From Lingula anatina (taxonomy: Eukaryota; Brachiopoda; Lingulata; Lingulida; Lingulidae): a DNA stretch of 64,000 bases. A program made the translations under genes and the position numbers. The notes beneath the pieces are model-generated. The model did not search any database. It saw only the letters and a list, made by a program, of their open reading frames with translations, and had not been told where the DNA came from. Below, one piece after another: positions 50,423-63,416 of the stretch (position 1 is the stretch's first letter; each line of letters starts with the position of its first letter). Location of the stretch: contig NW_019776146.1 of assembly GCF_001039355.2 (NCBI RefSeq), forward strand, positions 621,478 to 685,477, given 5' to 3'.

Positions 50423-53400
50423 TTACAGGTCATTGCCACTGAGGTGAATAACTACAGGTTTTTTTCCTTTATGGATATTTTTAATGTGCTTTACACAATT
50501 TGACTTCAAATTAGTCCTGTGCTCACAGTAGTTGCACTTGTATGGCCTCTTCCCTACTTCTTTGTGCTGGTAACGGACATGCTCGACAAACGCATTTTTC
50601 AGCTTAAAGAGAAAAAAAATTTTATGTCATCAAACAATCATGTCATCAAACCCATTGTGTAGCTATACACATATGGGATATTAATTTATATATTATTCCA
50701 TGTATTGTGTGCATATGTCAGTAGAAAAAATAAAAGATTTATTCCCAACCTTCACAGGTTTCCCAACATGTAATGAAAATTCTATATTACCCCATTTTGA
50801 CTGACAGCATGTTGACTGACTTCAAAATGTGATGTTTCGTTTTTATATGTGGTAAGTCCAAAAAAGGATATAAATTGGCACTGTCAAACAGTAGCCATCA
50901 TAAAGCCTCACATGCCCATTTTGACACATTGTCAAGAGTAAGTCACCCCCATGCAGAAACCCCACCCCCACAAGTATGTCACTGCCTGGGTCAAAGAATA
51001 TCAAAAATCAAAGAATAACAACTTTTCAAAAAAAAAAAAAAAAACATGTCTTCATACATGGCTATTTCATAGTACTGATGTTAAATTTTCTTTTGTGAAA
51101 AAATTGAGTCATGCACTCCAAGAAAATGCACTCTCAGGTGCAAAGGAATGGCAAAGAGCCAAATTAGAATGCACCGAGGCCAACAGCCATCTTTTTCTGA
51201 AAAAGTGGACCATGAAACCTTCGTCTTCCTAGATAAACTTTTACCCAGAGGGGACCTTTCCCCAGCAAAAAGGGCAGTTTGTACAATCACCTGAACCTCC
51301 CCTGGCTATGGACTTGGTACATCCCTGAAGATGGGTCTATCAATCACTGACTTAGTTTTCATAACATTAATTGGCGCTAAGAACCAAGAGTGTCACTTTC
51401 TATGTATAAACAAAAGAACCCCAATATAAAAATACTTACCCGTGTTTTAAAGCTGCAATGTGGGCAATGAAAATCATATGTATCTTTGTGGACCTTCAGG
51501 TGTGTTTTCAGAGAGCCTTGCTTTAATTTTTTTCCACAGATGTCACATACAATATCATATCCTTCTGAAAAAGGAAATTGTTGAAAAATGTAATCATCGT
51601 ATATCACAAGCTTACATGTATATCTGCAACAAGTGAATGATAGGATTTATCCCAAGAACAGAAACAACACATCTAATAAGACTTGCCACAGAAATAGATT
51701 AGTTTTGGCATATTTGAGACAACAATTTCTTCAAAACAACAATCTAAAGTTTCATCCACAGCAAGCACGGGTAGTAATCAGGTTGCAAACCCTGGGTTTG
51801 GAGGGTAACGTAGACAATCTAGGATAAAGTTTTTTTTTCCTCAGTGGTTTCTGCATCCTTAAAATCCCCATAATATGTATATGTATCTGATGGTTAACAT
51901 GCACATATTATTGTGTATTTTGAGAAAATCCAAATTATCTGCCAATGCCATAGGAATGTATGAGTGTCAACTTCGAGCAGGGAGCTACAATTATGATTGT
52001 TTCGGAGTGTTTCTTCAATACCCCTACATATACATTTTAAACTAAAGAGACAGTTGTAAAATAACTTACTATAAAGCTGCATTCAAATAATCATTGCTCA
52101 CCGATATGTGCACGCTTGTGCCGTTTCATTCCGCTATTTGTCACACATTTGTAGTCGCACACATCACAACTGTAAATTTTACCTTTGACTGGCAGTATAC
52201 CGTGTTTTTTATACTGATGACCTGTGAGAAAAAATTGCAATAAATCATACAAGCATCTTAAATCATTTTAAATGATTTTGTCACAAAAACAAATGGGAAT
52301 TAATGGCAATAATTCCCCACAGCTGCCTTTCTCTCTCTCTCCATTTCACTACCACACAGCAGTTACACAAAGTTGGGTGGGAGGGTGGCAGAAGAGCCAT
52401 TTTCATTTCTTCTCAAAGAATTGAAGTCAGTTTTTACTTTACCAAGGTAAGTCTAGTTTAATTTTTCATTTTTTTTTTTTTTTTTTTTTTGAAATAACAA
52501 TTTTATCAGTCTTAACTGAGACTTTAAAACTTAATGAGACAAAATATTCTTACAATATTCATTTCAAATAAAATTTTCTTGCAATGGTAAATAAGCACTG
52601 TTTTTATAGTACAGTACTTGCAAAACTCACAAAATGTAAAACATATCAATTAATAAATCCGAAACAATAAAATGACTAATAAATTAGGCATATATTGTTT
52701 TTAAGGAAATACAATTAACAGTATTACTTTTGTAAATAAAAGCACAATATTATATTACTTTTACAATGTTTAAAAAGACTGGATAGATCCTAAAATTTAT
52801 AAAATATAATAGATGTAAATAACTCAATACAAAGTAAAAATATATATATAAACCAACTTTCAATTGTGATTCTGGAATCAGTAGAATATTCACAATGAGT
52901 GCACAAAAATGACATGGTTTCTCCTCTGCATCTCTTCAGATGAGACTTCAAAGCAGTTTTATCTTTTGCCTTTTTGCCACAATGTGGGCAATTGCATACA
53001 TAACGCATTTCATGTTGAACCAGCTTATGGGCAGTCAGTGACCTAAAATTTAAATTGAAAAGTTTTTTGCAATGCTTAAAGTCATATTAAACAAAATAAA
53101 ACTTATTCCGAGAATATGGGGTTGAATATATATAAATATATATCAGGCTGCCACTGATATATAGACAAAATTGATTGAGCTTTAAGTAATAATATCTAAT
53201 ATCCAGAGGAACTGGAACAGAATTAAAACGGCTAGAGGCAGCGGCAGATGACGGCTATATGTACAGACACATCATTGTCTGTTCATAAAAAGCAATTACA
53301 TGCTTTTGTACGTGGCAAACTAAAGCAGGTCAATTTTATGCAAACTCATGCTATATACTATATATACAAATGCAATAGAATTTACAAAGATAGTAAAATA

Positions 53401-55151
53401 AAAATATTTCAACTGCTGAACAAGATGTATTACCCCCTAGAAGAGTACTTCCTATTGCACAGTGAGCAAGTAAAATTCTTCTCATTTAAATGTTTGGCCT
53501 TCAGATGACTCTCAAGATTAGGCAAGTGGTATGTCAGGTAGGAGCAGTTATCATGTGTACAACGTAGAGCTTTTTCTTCATCAATCACACCATGCTTGGA
53601 GTACCTGTGTTGTAACTGCTCTTTCTCTGTCCTATACACTTTATTACATATTTCACAAGAATATTTTTTGCGCTGATCATAATGAAGATAAATGTGCCTT
53701 TTGAGATGCTGTTTTACTGTAACGGCATGGCCACATATGCAGCACTTGAATGGAGGATCAGTATTGTGCTCCTCTTTCAAATGAAGTATAATGTCTCTGC
53801 TTGTTGAGCATGCCACATGACAACCCTCTTCTGTGCAGATGTAGAGGTTTTTTTCATGGGTTGTTTGTTGATGCAATCTATATAATTCCTTGATCGTGAA
53901 CATCTCATAACAATCAGGGCAATGGAAGGTCTCTTGAAATATTCCCAGTCCATGACTATCTGCCTGATGTTCAACAAGTTCTTTTGCATTCTCAAACTGT
54001 GTACCACAAAGTTCACACCTATTAAATATTTTTGTTAATTCAGTTGATATAACATTCCTATCCTCTCCTTCAAATATGGGAACCTTCAACTGAAACGGAA
54101 TATTTTTTAAGGTCTGTTTGCCATTCAAAGTTTTTTTATCACCTATCCGACCCTTTGAAAACTTCTTTGCTGTTTTCTTGTTGTGATTCAGTTGAATATG
54201 TCTTACAAATGAAGACCTAGAGATGAAACCCTTATAGCAAGTGTAGCACACATGGTGTGAGGTAGTTGTGTAAAATGGACTTTTCCCTCTGTTTCTTAAC
54301 CTCCGGTTAAAACTTACTCGCGTCGATTTGAGCAAAGACCCAGAGCATTTTTGGGCTAAAAAGTGAAGACATTTTTCTTTTATATTGGGAAAGGAAGATT
54401 TGCAACTTACACAGAAAAAGTTGCTCTTAGAATTACTTCCAATCCCAGAATCTGTCGGAGTCAATTCAGACATGTTCTGAGTGCCACTGGGCCAACCCAC
54501 CTCTTCTAAGCGCTTGCATATTACCGCGGTTGCAAGCAATTTACCATCATCCATGTTTTCTACCATTGCCTCTTTTTCATCGCAGTTTAATGAATTACTG
54601 AATGCCATTTGGTTTTGTATGATATGCTGTTTTTTTAAATGATCTGAACCATTCACAGGAAATACAGAGTCAGAAGAATTAGAATCATCCATCATATCAG
54701 TGCCACATTCAGATCCTATGTCATTGTTTGCTGTGGGCATGGCACTCAGAATGTGTTCTGTTCCACCAATCTCTCTCTTACCAAACTGCCCTGTCTCAAA
54801 TTGATGGACCAAGTCCTGTACCTCCAGTTTTATGGCCGTTTTCATCAAGTCTCCCAAGCAACTAACTGGCACATGGATCTCTTTACCGTACATATAGTCT
54901 AGCACATAGCTAAACATCTCTTCACTTATATCTGAGAGAACGACACCACAATCGTTAGTTACCAACAAGCGGAAATAGTCAGCAAAATATTTTGAGTAGG
55001 AGACTAGAATAAGTTTATGGGCACTGTACCATTTCTTTCCCACACGCACCATTGCATCACAATATCTATTGTTACTTCTTAAAACTGAAGCAGTTTGAAA
55101 AAAAGAAACCTTTGCTTCACTGCTGGTGCTGATGATAACTTCACCCATCAT
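50423..55151 (-). CDS. BTB / C2H2 multi-zinc-finger protein, paralogue 1
   Basis: Five coding exons in gene order: 55151-53434, 53042-52858, 52221-52102, 51564-51440 and 50602-50423. They total 2328 nt, 775 residues plus stop, with phases consistent. The exon acceptor is at 55159 and the first ATG at 55151-55149. An N-terminal BTB domain (residues about 18-120: YCDAMVRVGKKWYSAHKLIL, YFADYFRL, FSYVLDYMYGKEI) mediates dimerisation in this family. A Ser/Asp-rich linker follows, then about 14 C2H2-type fingers from about residue 240, for example HVCYTCYKGF, NRCELCGTQF, FKCCICGHAV, YSCEICNKVY and YKCNYCEHRT. The first finger is degenerate. One finger is split by the first intron (CSLCNRKYSS/SLTAHKLVQH). 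It is probably a nuclear DNA-binding regulator; no clear human orthologue is recognised. AATAAA on the minus strand lies at 50202-50197. Confidence 0.9.
51185..51318. mobile_element. Degenerate MITE family A copy in zinc-finger gene 1 intron
   Basis: It shares the family A interior (TTTTTCTGAAAAAGTGGACC, CCAGCAAAAAGGGCAGTT) and a right end CCCCTGGCTATGGACTTGG. The left terminal repeat is eroded. Confidence 0.6.
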
Positions 55152-55354
55152 CCAAATTCTGAAAAAGGAAAAAAAAATTAGTATTTGAAAATGATTAATA
55201 TGTAAATTATGCAATTTGATAGTTGAAAAAAGTACAAAAATACTTTACATTTTACTTTTTGAGGGAATTGAGTTTGAAAATAGAATTATAGTTAACACAA
55301 TGTTATATTGTTATTTTTAGGAAAAAATTTTAATTACAATGTCACTGTAACCTC

Positions 55355-55452
55355 CCCAGCAGGCAAACGACATTGATTCTACGTTGATTCAACATTGATC
55401 CACCAAAATTAACGTTGATTCAACGGTGAATCAATGTCGTTTGTCTGCTGGG
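55355..55452. mobile_element. Short palindromic MITE, family F
   Basis: CCCAGCAGGCAAACGACATT is mirrored by AATGTCGTTTGTCTGCTGGG across 98 bases. It contains repeated GTTGATTCAAC motifs. It lies about 200 bases upstream of the first coding exon of zinc-finger gene 1, outside the region shared with gene 2. Confidence 0.8.
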
Positions 55453-56441
55453 TCAGGCTTTGGAGCTTGCCTAAGATACAACTCACTCTCACTAAATGCT
55501 TAGCCCTGTAGAGGTATTCGTTTTGTTTTCGAAAGGTTATGAGCTACGAAGAAATTTTAACGTCACTGCTAAAAACTCGTCCCCTTTTGTCTTCTTTGTA
55601 AATGTAATATGACAAACAGGCTAATATACGACGTAGTTATGCACTATGATGTCTTTTCCATGCAAATGCTGAAAACTCGCCCGCTTTTGTCTTGTTTGTA
55701 AATGCAATGTAGCTTATCTTGAATTGATTGCAGCTAACTGCAAGAAGAGAAGAGCATTTATGCAACAAGCAATAGTTATATAATCAGCTACTAATTTCAT
55801 TTGAACATTTCCAATAAAATGGTATATAGAAGAAAAATAAAGATTAGAATTTTACTTTGGGATATTTCAACAGCTATATGCATCTGTTAAATTGATATGA
55901 AAATACATCAACTGTATTTCAAAATGATAAAGCCTGGTTTTATACAGAGTGGCATCGTTTCCGGTAAAATTATCCGCGGAAGTACGCTTTGTTGCGAGCC
56001 AAACGTTTGAGCTTGTATATTTAAAAGCAGTCGTAAGTATATTAATCTTTATGAGTGCTTGTTAAGAGATGATTTTTTTTTCTTTTGCTTTAAGGGTTTA
56101 GCTTATTTGCTGTATCACTAAGTCTTTTCACTATACACTATCATCGCCTCTGCCAAGTACCGTGTCGACTAGTGATAGTGTTGCTGTGGTGGTCAGACCA
56201 TCGTGCAGACAATCTCGACTGTCTAGTGTCACCATGATTTAGCGTTTAGCCAAAAAATCACGTAAAACTACCCCAGACTGCCACACTAGTGAAGCATAAC
56301 TAAACAAGGCAGCAAAGCTGTCAAATGTACAGACAAAAAGCAGGAAATAACTATGCACAAAATAGGCTACTGTCAATTCTGATGCAAAAGTACATTATGT
56401 TAAACTGCAAATTCAACATCAAATTTTAATTATGCTCAACA

Positions 56442-56442
56442 N
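56442..56442. other. Assembly gap between the zinc-finger genes
   Basis: A single N 44 bases before a CA repeat. The head-to-head orientation of the two genes depends on this join being correct. Confidence 0.9.
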
Positions 56443-56482
56443 AAAATTTTTCTGATATACCTACATGTGTACCCTTCTCCTT

Positions 56483-56485
<3 letters not shown>

Positions 56486-56534
<49 letters not shown>
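56486..56534. repeat. (CA)n microsatellite
   Basis: About 24 CA units just right of the gap at 56442. Confidence 0.95.
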
Positions 56535-56537
<3 letters not shown>

Positions 56538-58095
56538 CACAGGGACAGTTAAACAAGGTAAGCTTGTGAAACAGAATCACAGAGAATAAACAATAAAAAT
56601 CCAAAAAGAAAGGATGCTGAGCTCAAACTTGGTACATATTCTTACCGTCTGGTGTCCTGTAAAATGCCACTTTTGATATTTTAAGACAATTGATAATATC
56701 CATGAATATAATATATAATAGTATATATTATATTCAGAGGTAACTTGGTAGTGGGCAGTCATTAGACAATCAGGATGAATCCTAAATATATTGACCGGGT
56801 CACTTAGCATGACTGCATAAAAGAGGGCGAGTCGCCTTTGAAATCTTTGGAAGAGGAGTTTGACCTCAGAGGGCATATATCCGTATTGGGGCTAGGGCAG
56901 GTACCAGTGTATTTCCTGAAGAGAATTCCTGATTGATCTATGTAGGTTTCCCAATTTCAGTTGAATATCATACCATGTTTTTGGTCTCTTTAATTTCACA
57001 CTAAATTTTCTCTTTTACCTATATAGGCAGAAGATTATTTAAACTTTGTAAATTTTGGAACTCTTTGCCAATGGGGTAGTGCTGCTAAAAAAATGTGGTG
57101 GATTGCTTAAACTTCTATGATAAATGTGTGTGGCTTTGTCACATTATATCAGTCTTCACAGGGCTTGATCACCTCTGTCAGGGATAGTGAGCCATTTACT
57201 GTGGAATGTTAAAAGACCAGGAAAATGCAGAGTGCTGAAAGATGCATTTACATTAAATATTACAATACATGATAATATAAACTGTGATTAAATGGTGCTG
57301 GTACAGCAAGAGGGGTCGAGTGGGCTGGATGGGTGGCCATGTTATCAAGGCTATATGGCTTCTGTCCCATGGCTTCTTTTGGGGACCAACATTTGGGGAC
57401 AAATCTTGTTTCCATCAACACGACACTGTCTTTTGTAACGTATGCATGACCTACTCCTTTCTCTCTGTTTTCTGTTAGGAATTACAAATATTTTGAATTT
57501 TTAAAAAGTATTTTAAAAGAAAAGTGTATTACAGTAATTTTTAAAAGTGTTGGCAGTGCAGCTGGCTACACAGCTTACAAGCTTTCATCATTTTGCTTTA
57601 GTGCATGTGTGGCAGACTCTGAAATAAACAGTTCCCTTTAAAAGAACAATGCAGCTCAAAACTTGTAACATGTTACATTTGCCAGCATATAGTTTATGTC
57701 AGCTAGCAGTAATTAGTATAGTTCACAACTTGATAAAACCAATTGTTTCATGAGTATTTTCTCTTTGAGGACATGTGAACGTAAGGGTTATCAAGGTAAG
57801 TTAAGTGATTTGCAATCTACCTGCTGCAGGATTCCAAATCACAGACAATCATTGGCAGTTGAAGTCAATTTTTCAGATTTATTTAGTGGAGTGTATACTG
57901 CAAAAGTGCCTCAAGGTTTAATGTTGCAGTAACAAAGTTTGCCTTACATTTTCAAACTCAATCTCCCAAAAACTTTAAAGTAAAATATTAAAATGTACTT
58001 TTTTTCAACCTTCAAATTGCATCATCAATTTACATGTAAATCATATTCAAATACTTAATTCTTTTTTTTTTCCTTTTTCAGAATTTGTATTGTGG

Positions 58096-60009
58096 ATGAT
58101 GGGTGAAGTTATCATCAGCACCAGCCTTAAAGCAAAGGTTTCCTTTTTTCAAACTGCTTCAGATTTAAGAAGTAACAATAGATATTGTGATGCAATTGTA
58201 CATGTGGGGAGGAAAATTTACAATGCCCATAAACTTATCCTAGTCTCCTACTCAAAATATTTTGCTGACTATTTCCGCTTGTCGGTAATTAACAATTGTG
58301 GTGTCGTTCTCTCAGATATAAGTGAAGAGATGTTTAGCTATGTGCTAGACTATATGTATGGCCAAGAGATCCATGTGCCAGTTAGTTGCTTGGGAGATTT
58401 GTTGAAAACGGCAAAAAAACTGGAGGTACAGGACATGGTCCATCAAATTGAGAAAGGGCAGTTTGGTAGGAGAGAGATTGGTGGAACAGAAAGCATTCTG
58501 AGTGCCATGCCTCCAGAGGATCCCACAGCAAACAATGACATAGGATCTGAATGTGGCACTGATATCATACAAAACCAAATGGCATTCAGTAATTCATTAA
58601 ACTGCGATGAAAAAGAGGCAATGGTAGAAAACATGGATGATGGTAAATTGCTTGCAACCGCGGTAATATGCAAGCGCTTAGAAGAGGTGGGTGGGCCCAG
58701 TGGCACTCAGAACATGGCTGAATTCAATCCGCCAGATTCTGGGATTGGAAGTAATTCTAAGGGCAACTTTTTCTGTGTAAGCTGTAAATCTTCCTTTCCC
58801 AATGTAAAAGAAAAATGTCTTCACTTTTTAGCCCAAAAATGCTCTGGGGTTTTGCTCAAGTCGATGCAAGTAAGTGTTAACCGGAGGTTAAGAAACAGAG
58901 GGAAAAGTCCATTTTACACAACCACCTCAAACCATGTGTGCTACACTTGCTATAAGGGTTTCATCTCTAGGTCTTCACTTGTAAGACATATTCAACTGAA
59001 TCACAACAAGAAAACAGCAAAGAAGTTTTCAAAGGGTCAGAAAGGTGATAAAAAAACTTTGAATGGCAAACAGACCTTAAAAAATATTCCGTTTCAGTTG
59101 AAGGTTCCCATATTTGAAGGAGAGGATAGGAATGTTATATCAACTGAATTAACAAAAATATTTAATAGGTGTGAACTTTGTGGTACACAGTTTGAGAATG
59201 CAAAAGAACTTGTTGAACATCAGGCAGATAGTCATGGACTGGGAATATTTCAAGAGACCTTCCATTGCCCTGATTGTTCTGAGATGTTCACGATCAAGGA
59301 ATTATATAGATTGCATCAACAATCAACCCATAAAAAAACCCTCTACATCTGCACAGAGGAGGGTTGTCATGTGATGTGCTCAACAAGCAAAGACATAATA
59401 CTTCATTTGAAAGAGGAGCACAGTACTGATCCTCCATTCAAGTGCTGCATATGTGGCCATGCCGTTACAGTAAAACAGAATCTCAAAAGGCACATTTATC
59501 TTCATTATGATCAATGCAGAAACTTTCGTTGTGGAATATGTAATAAAGTGTATAGGGCAGAGAAACAGCAGTTACAACACAGGTACTCTAAGCATGGTGT
59601 GATTGATGAAGAAAAAGCTCTACGTTGTACACATGATGACTGCTCCTACCTGACATACCACTTGCCTAATCTTGAGAGTCATCTGAAGGCCAAACATTTA
59701 AATGAGAAGAATTTTACTTGCTCACTGTGCAATAGGAAGTACTCTTCTAAAAGGTATTTTATTGGGTGATAAATAATTAACTTAATTATCTTTGTTATTT
59801 TTATTGCACGTGAAAAATGACAATTGAGTTGGTATATAATTGTCTTTGTCAAATAAAAATGGTTCCTGAGAGGTGTGCACATGTGTGCATGTTATGTTGG
59901 TAAGTATGTTCTTTGTAAGGGAGCCTGACTTCAGATTTTTGTGAAACCGGAACCTGGACCAAAGTTCATATTTTTGTAATTCAATCAATTTTATTTTTCG
60001 CTGAGCAGC

Positions 60010-60077
<68 letters not shown>

Positions 60078-62841
60078 CTGGGGTGGCGCTAGCATTTTTT
60101 TTTAGTTTAGCCAAAGTGCTACTTTTTCATCACTTTTTTCTTCAAATGGCTTAAATTTGACTAAAACAAGTCAAATCAACTGTATTTTGTTTAGCCAATT
60201 TAAGTCAGTTTTAGCATTTGGCTAGATTGGCGAGTGTTAGTGCTACCCCAGATATATATACTTAACTTGGTCTTATCAAATGTGGTTTTATTTAAAACTC
60301 AGAATTTTATTTGTAGCTCACTGGCCGGCCATAAAGTGATTCAACATGAAATGCGTTATGCATGCAATTGCCCACATTGTGGCAAAAAATTGAATGATAA
60401 ATCCATGTTAAAAGTTCATCTGAAGACATGCAGAGGAGAAACCAAGTCTTTTTTGTGCACTCATTGTGACTATACCTGTCACTGGGAAAGTTATCTTGAA
60501 GGTTGGTTTTCAATATTGTTACCTTGACGTGACAGTTACTATTTATATGAACAGTTATGTAATATATATCATGTGTGCTGGATATTTTAATTCCATGAGA
60601 TTGAAGTAGCAGCTTTCAGAGCTGAAAGATACAATGGAAAAAATAACTACTGCAGTATCTCCACCTTAAATGTCCTGAACTTAAAGAATCTTTTTAATTG
60701 AGAAACTTAAAAACTTTTTTAAAGAAATTTATTGAATCAAGATTTCAATGTTAATTGATTTCTTTTATGGCATAGAACTATTTAAAGATGCAGCTTTGAT
60801 TTTACAGTAATATATACTGACAGTCAATGAAAAGGCATCAGGAAACTTTCTTGTACTTTTTTACCGAGAATCGATTCCAACCATATAAATGAGTACAAAT
60901 GCACTTGTTTGGTCATAAGAGAGTGCGCTGACCACCATTTCATATTTCACATATTTCACACTATAACTGTTATTGTACCACCAGCGTTAGCGCTGGCGGT
61001 ACACATGGTTTCGGTCCCGTCCGGATCGTTCCGCCGGCTCCGCCGGCTCCATTGGCTCCGCCGGCTCCGCCGGACGGCTACCGTTACCGCTTCTCCTCCT
61101 AGACGGTAAGGGCCCCCGTACCCATCTCATGGATTTAGGTCACCTATAATCTCAACTCGTTCCACGTAAAATTTGGGCTTTGTCGGTATTGGGGTCTGGG
61201 TGTGGCACTCATTGCAATGCACCCTTGTCTAAANCTGTACATTTGACAGCTTTGCTGCCTTGTTTTTATTATTATTATTCAGAGTACTTAAATAGAGCTT
61301 CAGTTGGAAAACCAGTCTCATAAGATTCTTTTTTTATTTATTTATTTAAGTTATGTAAGTTTAGTAAAATTTTGATTTTTTACATATTGGTATTTTCAAC
61401 ATGTGACTTAGAACTCCCATGGTCCTGAAGCTCTTTGCTAGTTGTAAACATTTTCTGAAAGTCCATTAGACTGGTTGTTTCCCATAAACCTATCCTACTA
61501 GCAGGATCGATCTAACTCTGAGGGGATTATCTCTAAATTTTTGGTTAGTATATGATTAAATCTGAAACAATAAGAGATGTGTTAGTCTTTTAATCTGATT
61601 GCATTCGGGAGGAGTCCCTGTGGAGTTAGTGTGCTTTAGCTATTGTGACCTAACTAATTCTGGACAGCCCCTCATTCATATTCATACACAGACGGAGAAA
61701 TCACGCATGACCTTCTTTGCCTCAATAACCCACATTTAGGATGCACATATATTTTATTATAATTTATTTTTTACCCAGGCCACCAGTATGTAAAACATGG
61801 TATACTGCCCACCAAAGGTCAAGTTTACAGTTGTGATATGTGTGACTACAAGACTGTAAGGAAGGAAGGGATGAAGCGTCATAAGACTACTCATATAGGT
61901 GAGACTAGAACTATGAGTATTTGCAGTTTATTAACAACAGATTTTTGGGCAGAATGGTAGGTGATTTAGCATGAATCTTGACACTTTCTGTAAAGACACA
62001 ATGTGCACTCAAAATAGTATGATTAAGTTCTTGGTGCAAGTTGAGTACATGGAGTAAGCACTTATATAGCACTTATCTTGGCTTTCTTCATCCCAATCGT
62101 TCCCATTATATAGGTGCTGAGCTACTGAATGTCCCATTTTAGTGTGCATCAGTAGGCTTCCTAACTACCACACATGATTGAGTACTATGTGATAAATCCT
62201 GCTTTCCATTTCCAGAAGGGGCAGAAAGAGATGAATGTAACATCTGTGGTAAAACTGTTAAGCAAGGTTCATTGAAAACACATATGAGGGTCCACAGAGA
62301 CACATATGACTATCATTGCCCATATTGCAGTTATAAAACAAGGGTAAGTATTTTTATGTTTTTTCTAATTTCTTGTTCCTAGCTAGGATCCGATAGTGAC
62401 ACTTGTGCAGTTAACTTACATACTTTGGTAGAAAAAAAGAAGTCATTGATTTTTTGTTGAATTAAGATTAACATTTAATGAAAATTTGTAGTTTGTCAGT
62501 CAATGTTTCCACAAAACGATATGAAATATTTCATAACAGTATTAAAATTCACCTTGAAATGCCATTTATTTTCTGTAGACACATGCACATAAATGTGGAG
62601 CAGTATGTAAAATGTACTAGTTAATGAAATGCTTTTCCTTAAAAATAAATTTCTTTTCAAGACGAGCACTCCTTTCATCATGCACGTTCGTTACCAGCAC
62701 AAAGAAGTTGGGAAAAGGCCATACAAGTGCAATTACTGTGACCACAGGACAAATTTGAAATCAAATTGTGTAAAGCACATTAAAAACATCCATAAAGGAA
62801 AAAAACCTGTAGTTATTCACCTCAGTGACAATGACCTGTAA
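58096..62841 (+). CDS. BTB / C2H2 multi-zinc-finger protein, paralogue 2
   Basis: Five coding exons: 58096-59753, 60317-60501, 61779-61898, 62216-62343 and 62662-62841. They total 2271 nt, 756 residues plus stop, with the same phases as paralogue 1. The first coding exon starts at acceptor 58081. It has the same architecture: a BTB domain (YCDAIVHVGRKIYNAHKLIL), a linker, then about 14 C2H2 fingers. Against gene 1 it lacks a Ser/Asp-rich linker block of about 24 residues after ECGTD, and has PED inserted after AMP. Exon 2 of the pair is about 93% identical by eye, while the fingers in exons 3-5 differ heavily. An N at 61234 falls in the intron between 60501 and 61779, so exons 4-6 sit on a different contig. 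AATAAA lies at 63072-63077. Confidence 0.88.
60008..60070. repeat. (TA)n microsatellite
   Basis: About 30 TA units in intron 2 of zinc-finger gene 2. Confidence 0.95.
60975..61233. mobile_element. Family G element in zinc-finger gene 2 intron, cut by gap
   Basis: It begins GTACCACCAGCG with a short hairpin. A GC-rich run of GCCGGCTCC units follows, then TACCGTTACCGCTTCTCCTC and a conserved tail (GGATTTAGGTCACCTATAAT, AATTTGGGCTTTGTC). It reaches the N at 61234. It matches 63417 onward over about 260 bases. Confidence 0.85.
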
Positions 62842-63416
62842 AGACTTGGCATGTATTGAAATTGCTACAAGTTCCAGCTCGTACTTTACCAGTGGGACTT
62901 AAAACAAATATTTTAGGATTTGCAAGAAGTGCACAGTGACTGTAGAAAATTGGGAAAAGAAGAATGGAAACTGAAATCGAGAGATAGTGCTTTAATTGTA
63001 TCAGCCAGTTTGATATTACAGTATATGGTGAATATTAATGGTTTCTTAACATTTTATAATAATTAATTCAGAATAAAAATTTTATTTTTCCTGCATATGG
63101 AAATATTTTTAGTCTTGTCATTTGTTCCATTAACAGCAGACATGGGGAAACTGTTGCTCCTACCTAAAAAGCCAGAGGACTGACTTAATTTTTTATATCC
63201 CAGGTCCTCTGGACTGACAAGGTTTATTTGAAAATGTAATACATATTAAATAATAAATCACATGTAAACATTGACTAAGGGAAATTAAACACTTAGTCCA
63301 GACCAGCACAGAATTGGGAAGACCTGCAGACTTTCTGTAATGCAGGTCCTCCTGACCTTGTTAACAAATAATTATACGACTTTATGAATTGGTATACATT
63401 TGTAAATTGCCTAATT
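62842..63416 (+). other. 3' UTR of zinc-finger gene 2 and flank
   Basis: Similarity to the mirrored region 50150-50422 downstream of gene 1 continues to about 63135, through the AATAAA at 63072. It confirms that the duplication unit included the 3' UTR. Nothing else is seen. Confidence 0.6.

Larger units (their letters stand above)
55160..58081. other. Spacer between the two divergent zinc-finger genes
   Basis: Both sides keep similarity for about 130 bases beyond the first coding exons (to about 55290 and from about 57945). The remainder is unrelated. It contains family F at 55355, a CG-bearing stretch near 55960-56000, the N at 56442 and a CA repeat. Non-coding first exons and promoters of both genes probably lie here, but I cannot place them. 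Confidence 0.5.

Noticed and set aside
57284-57932. Possible small genes upstream of zinc-finger gene 2
   Set aside because: No recognisable domain, no splice context and no counterpart at the mirrored position of gene 1.
60909-61109. Arg-rich frame at the family G element, and its Arg/Ser-rich counterpart at 63293-63523
   Set aside because: Produced by the GCCGGCTCC repeat tract. The three copies do not conserve a frame.
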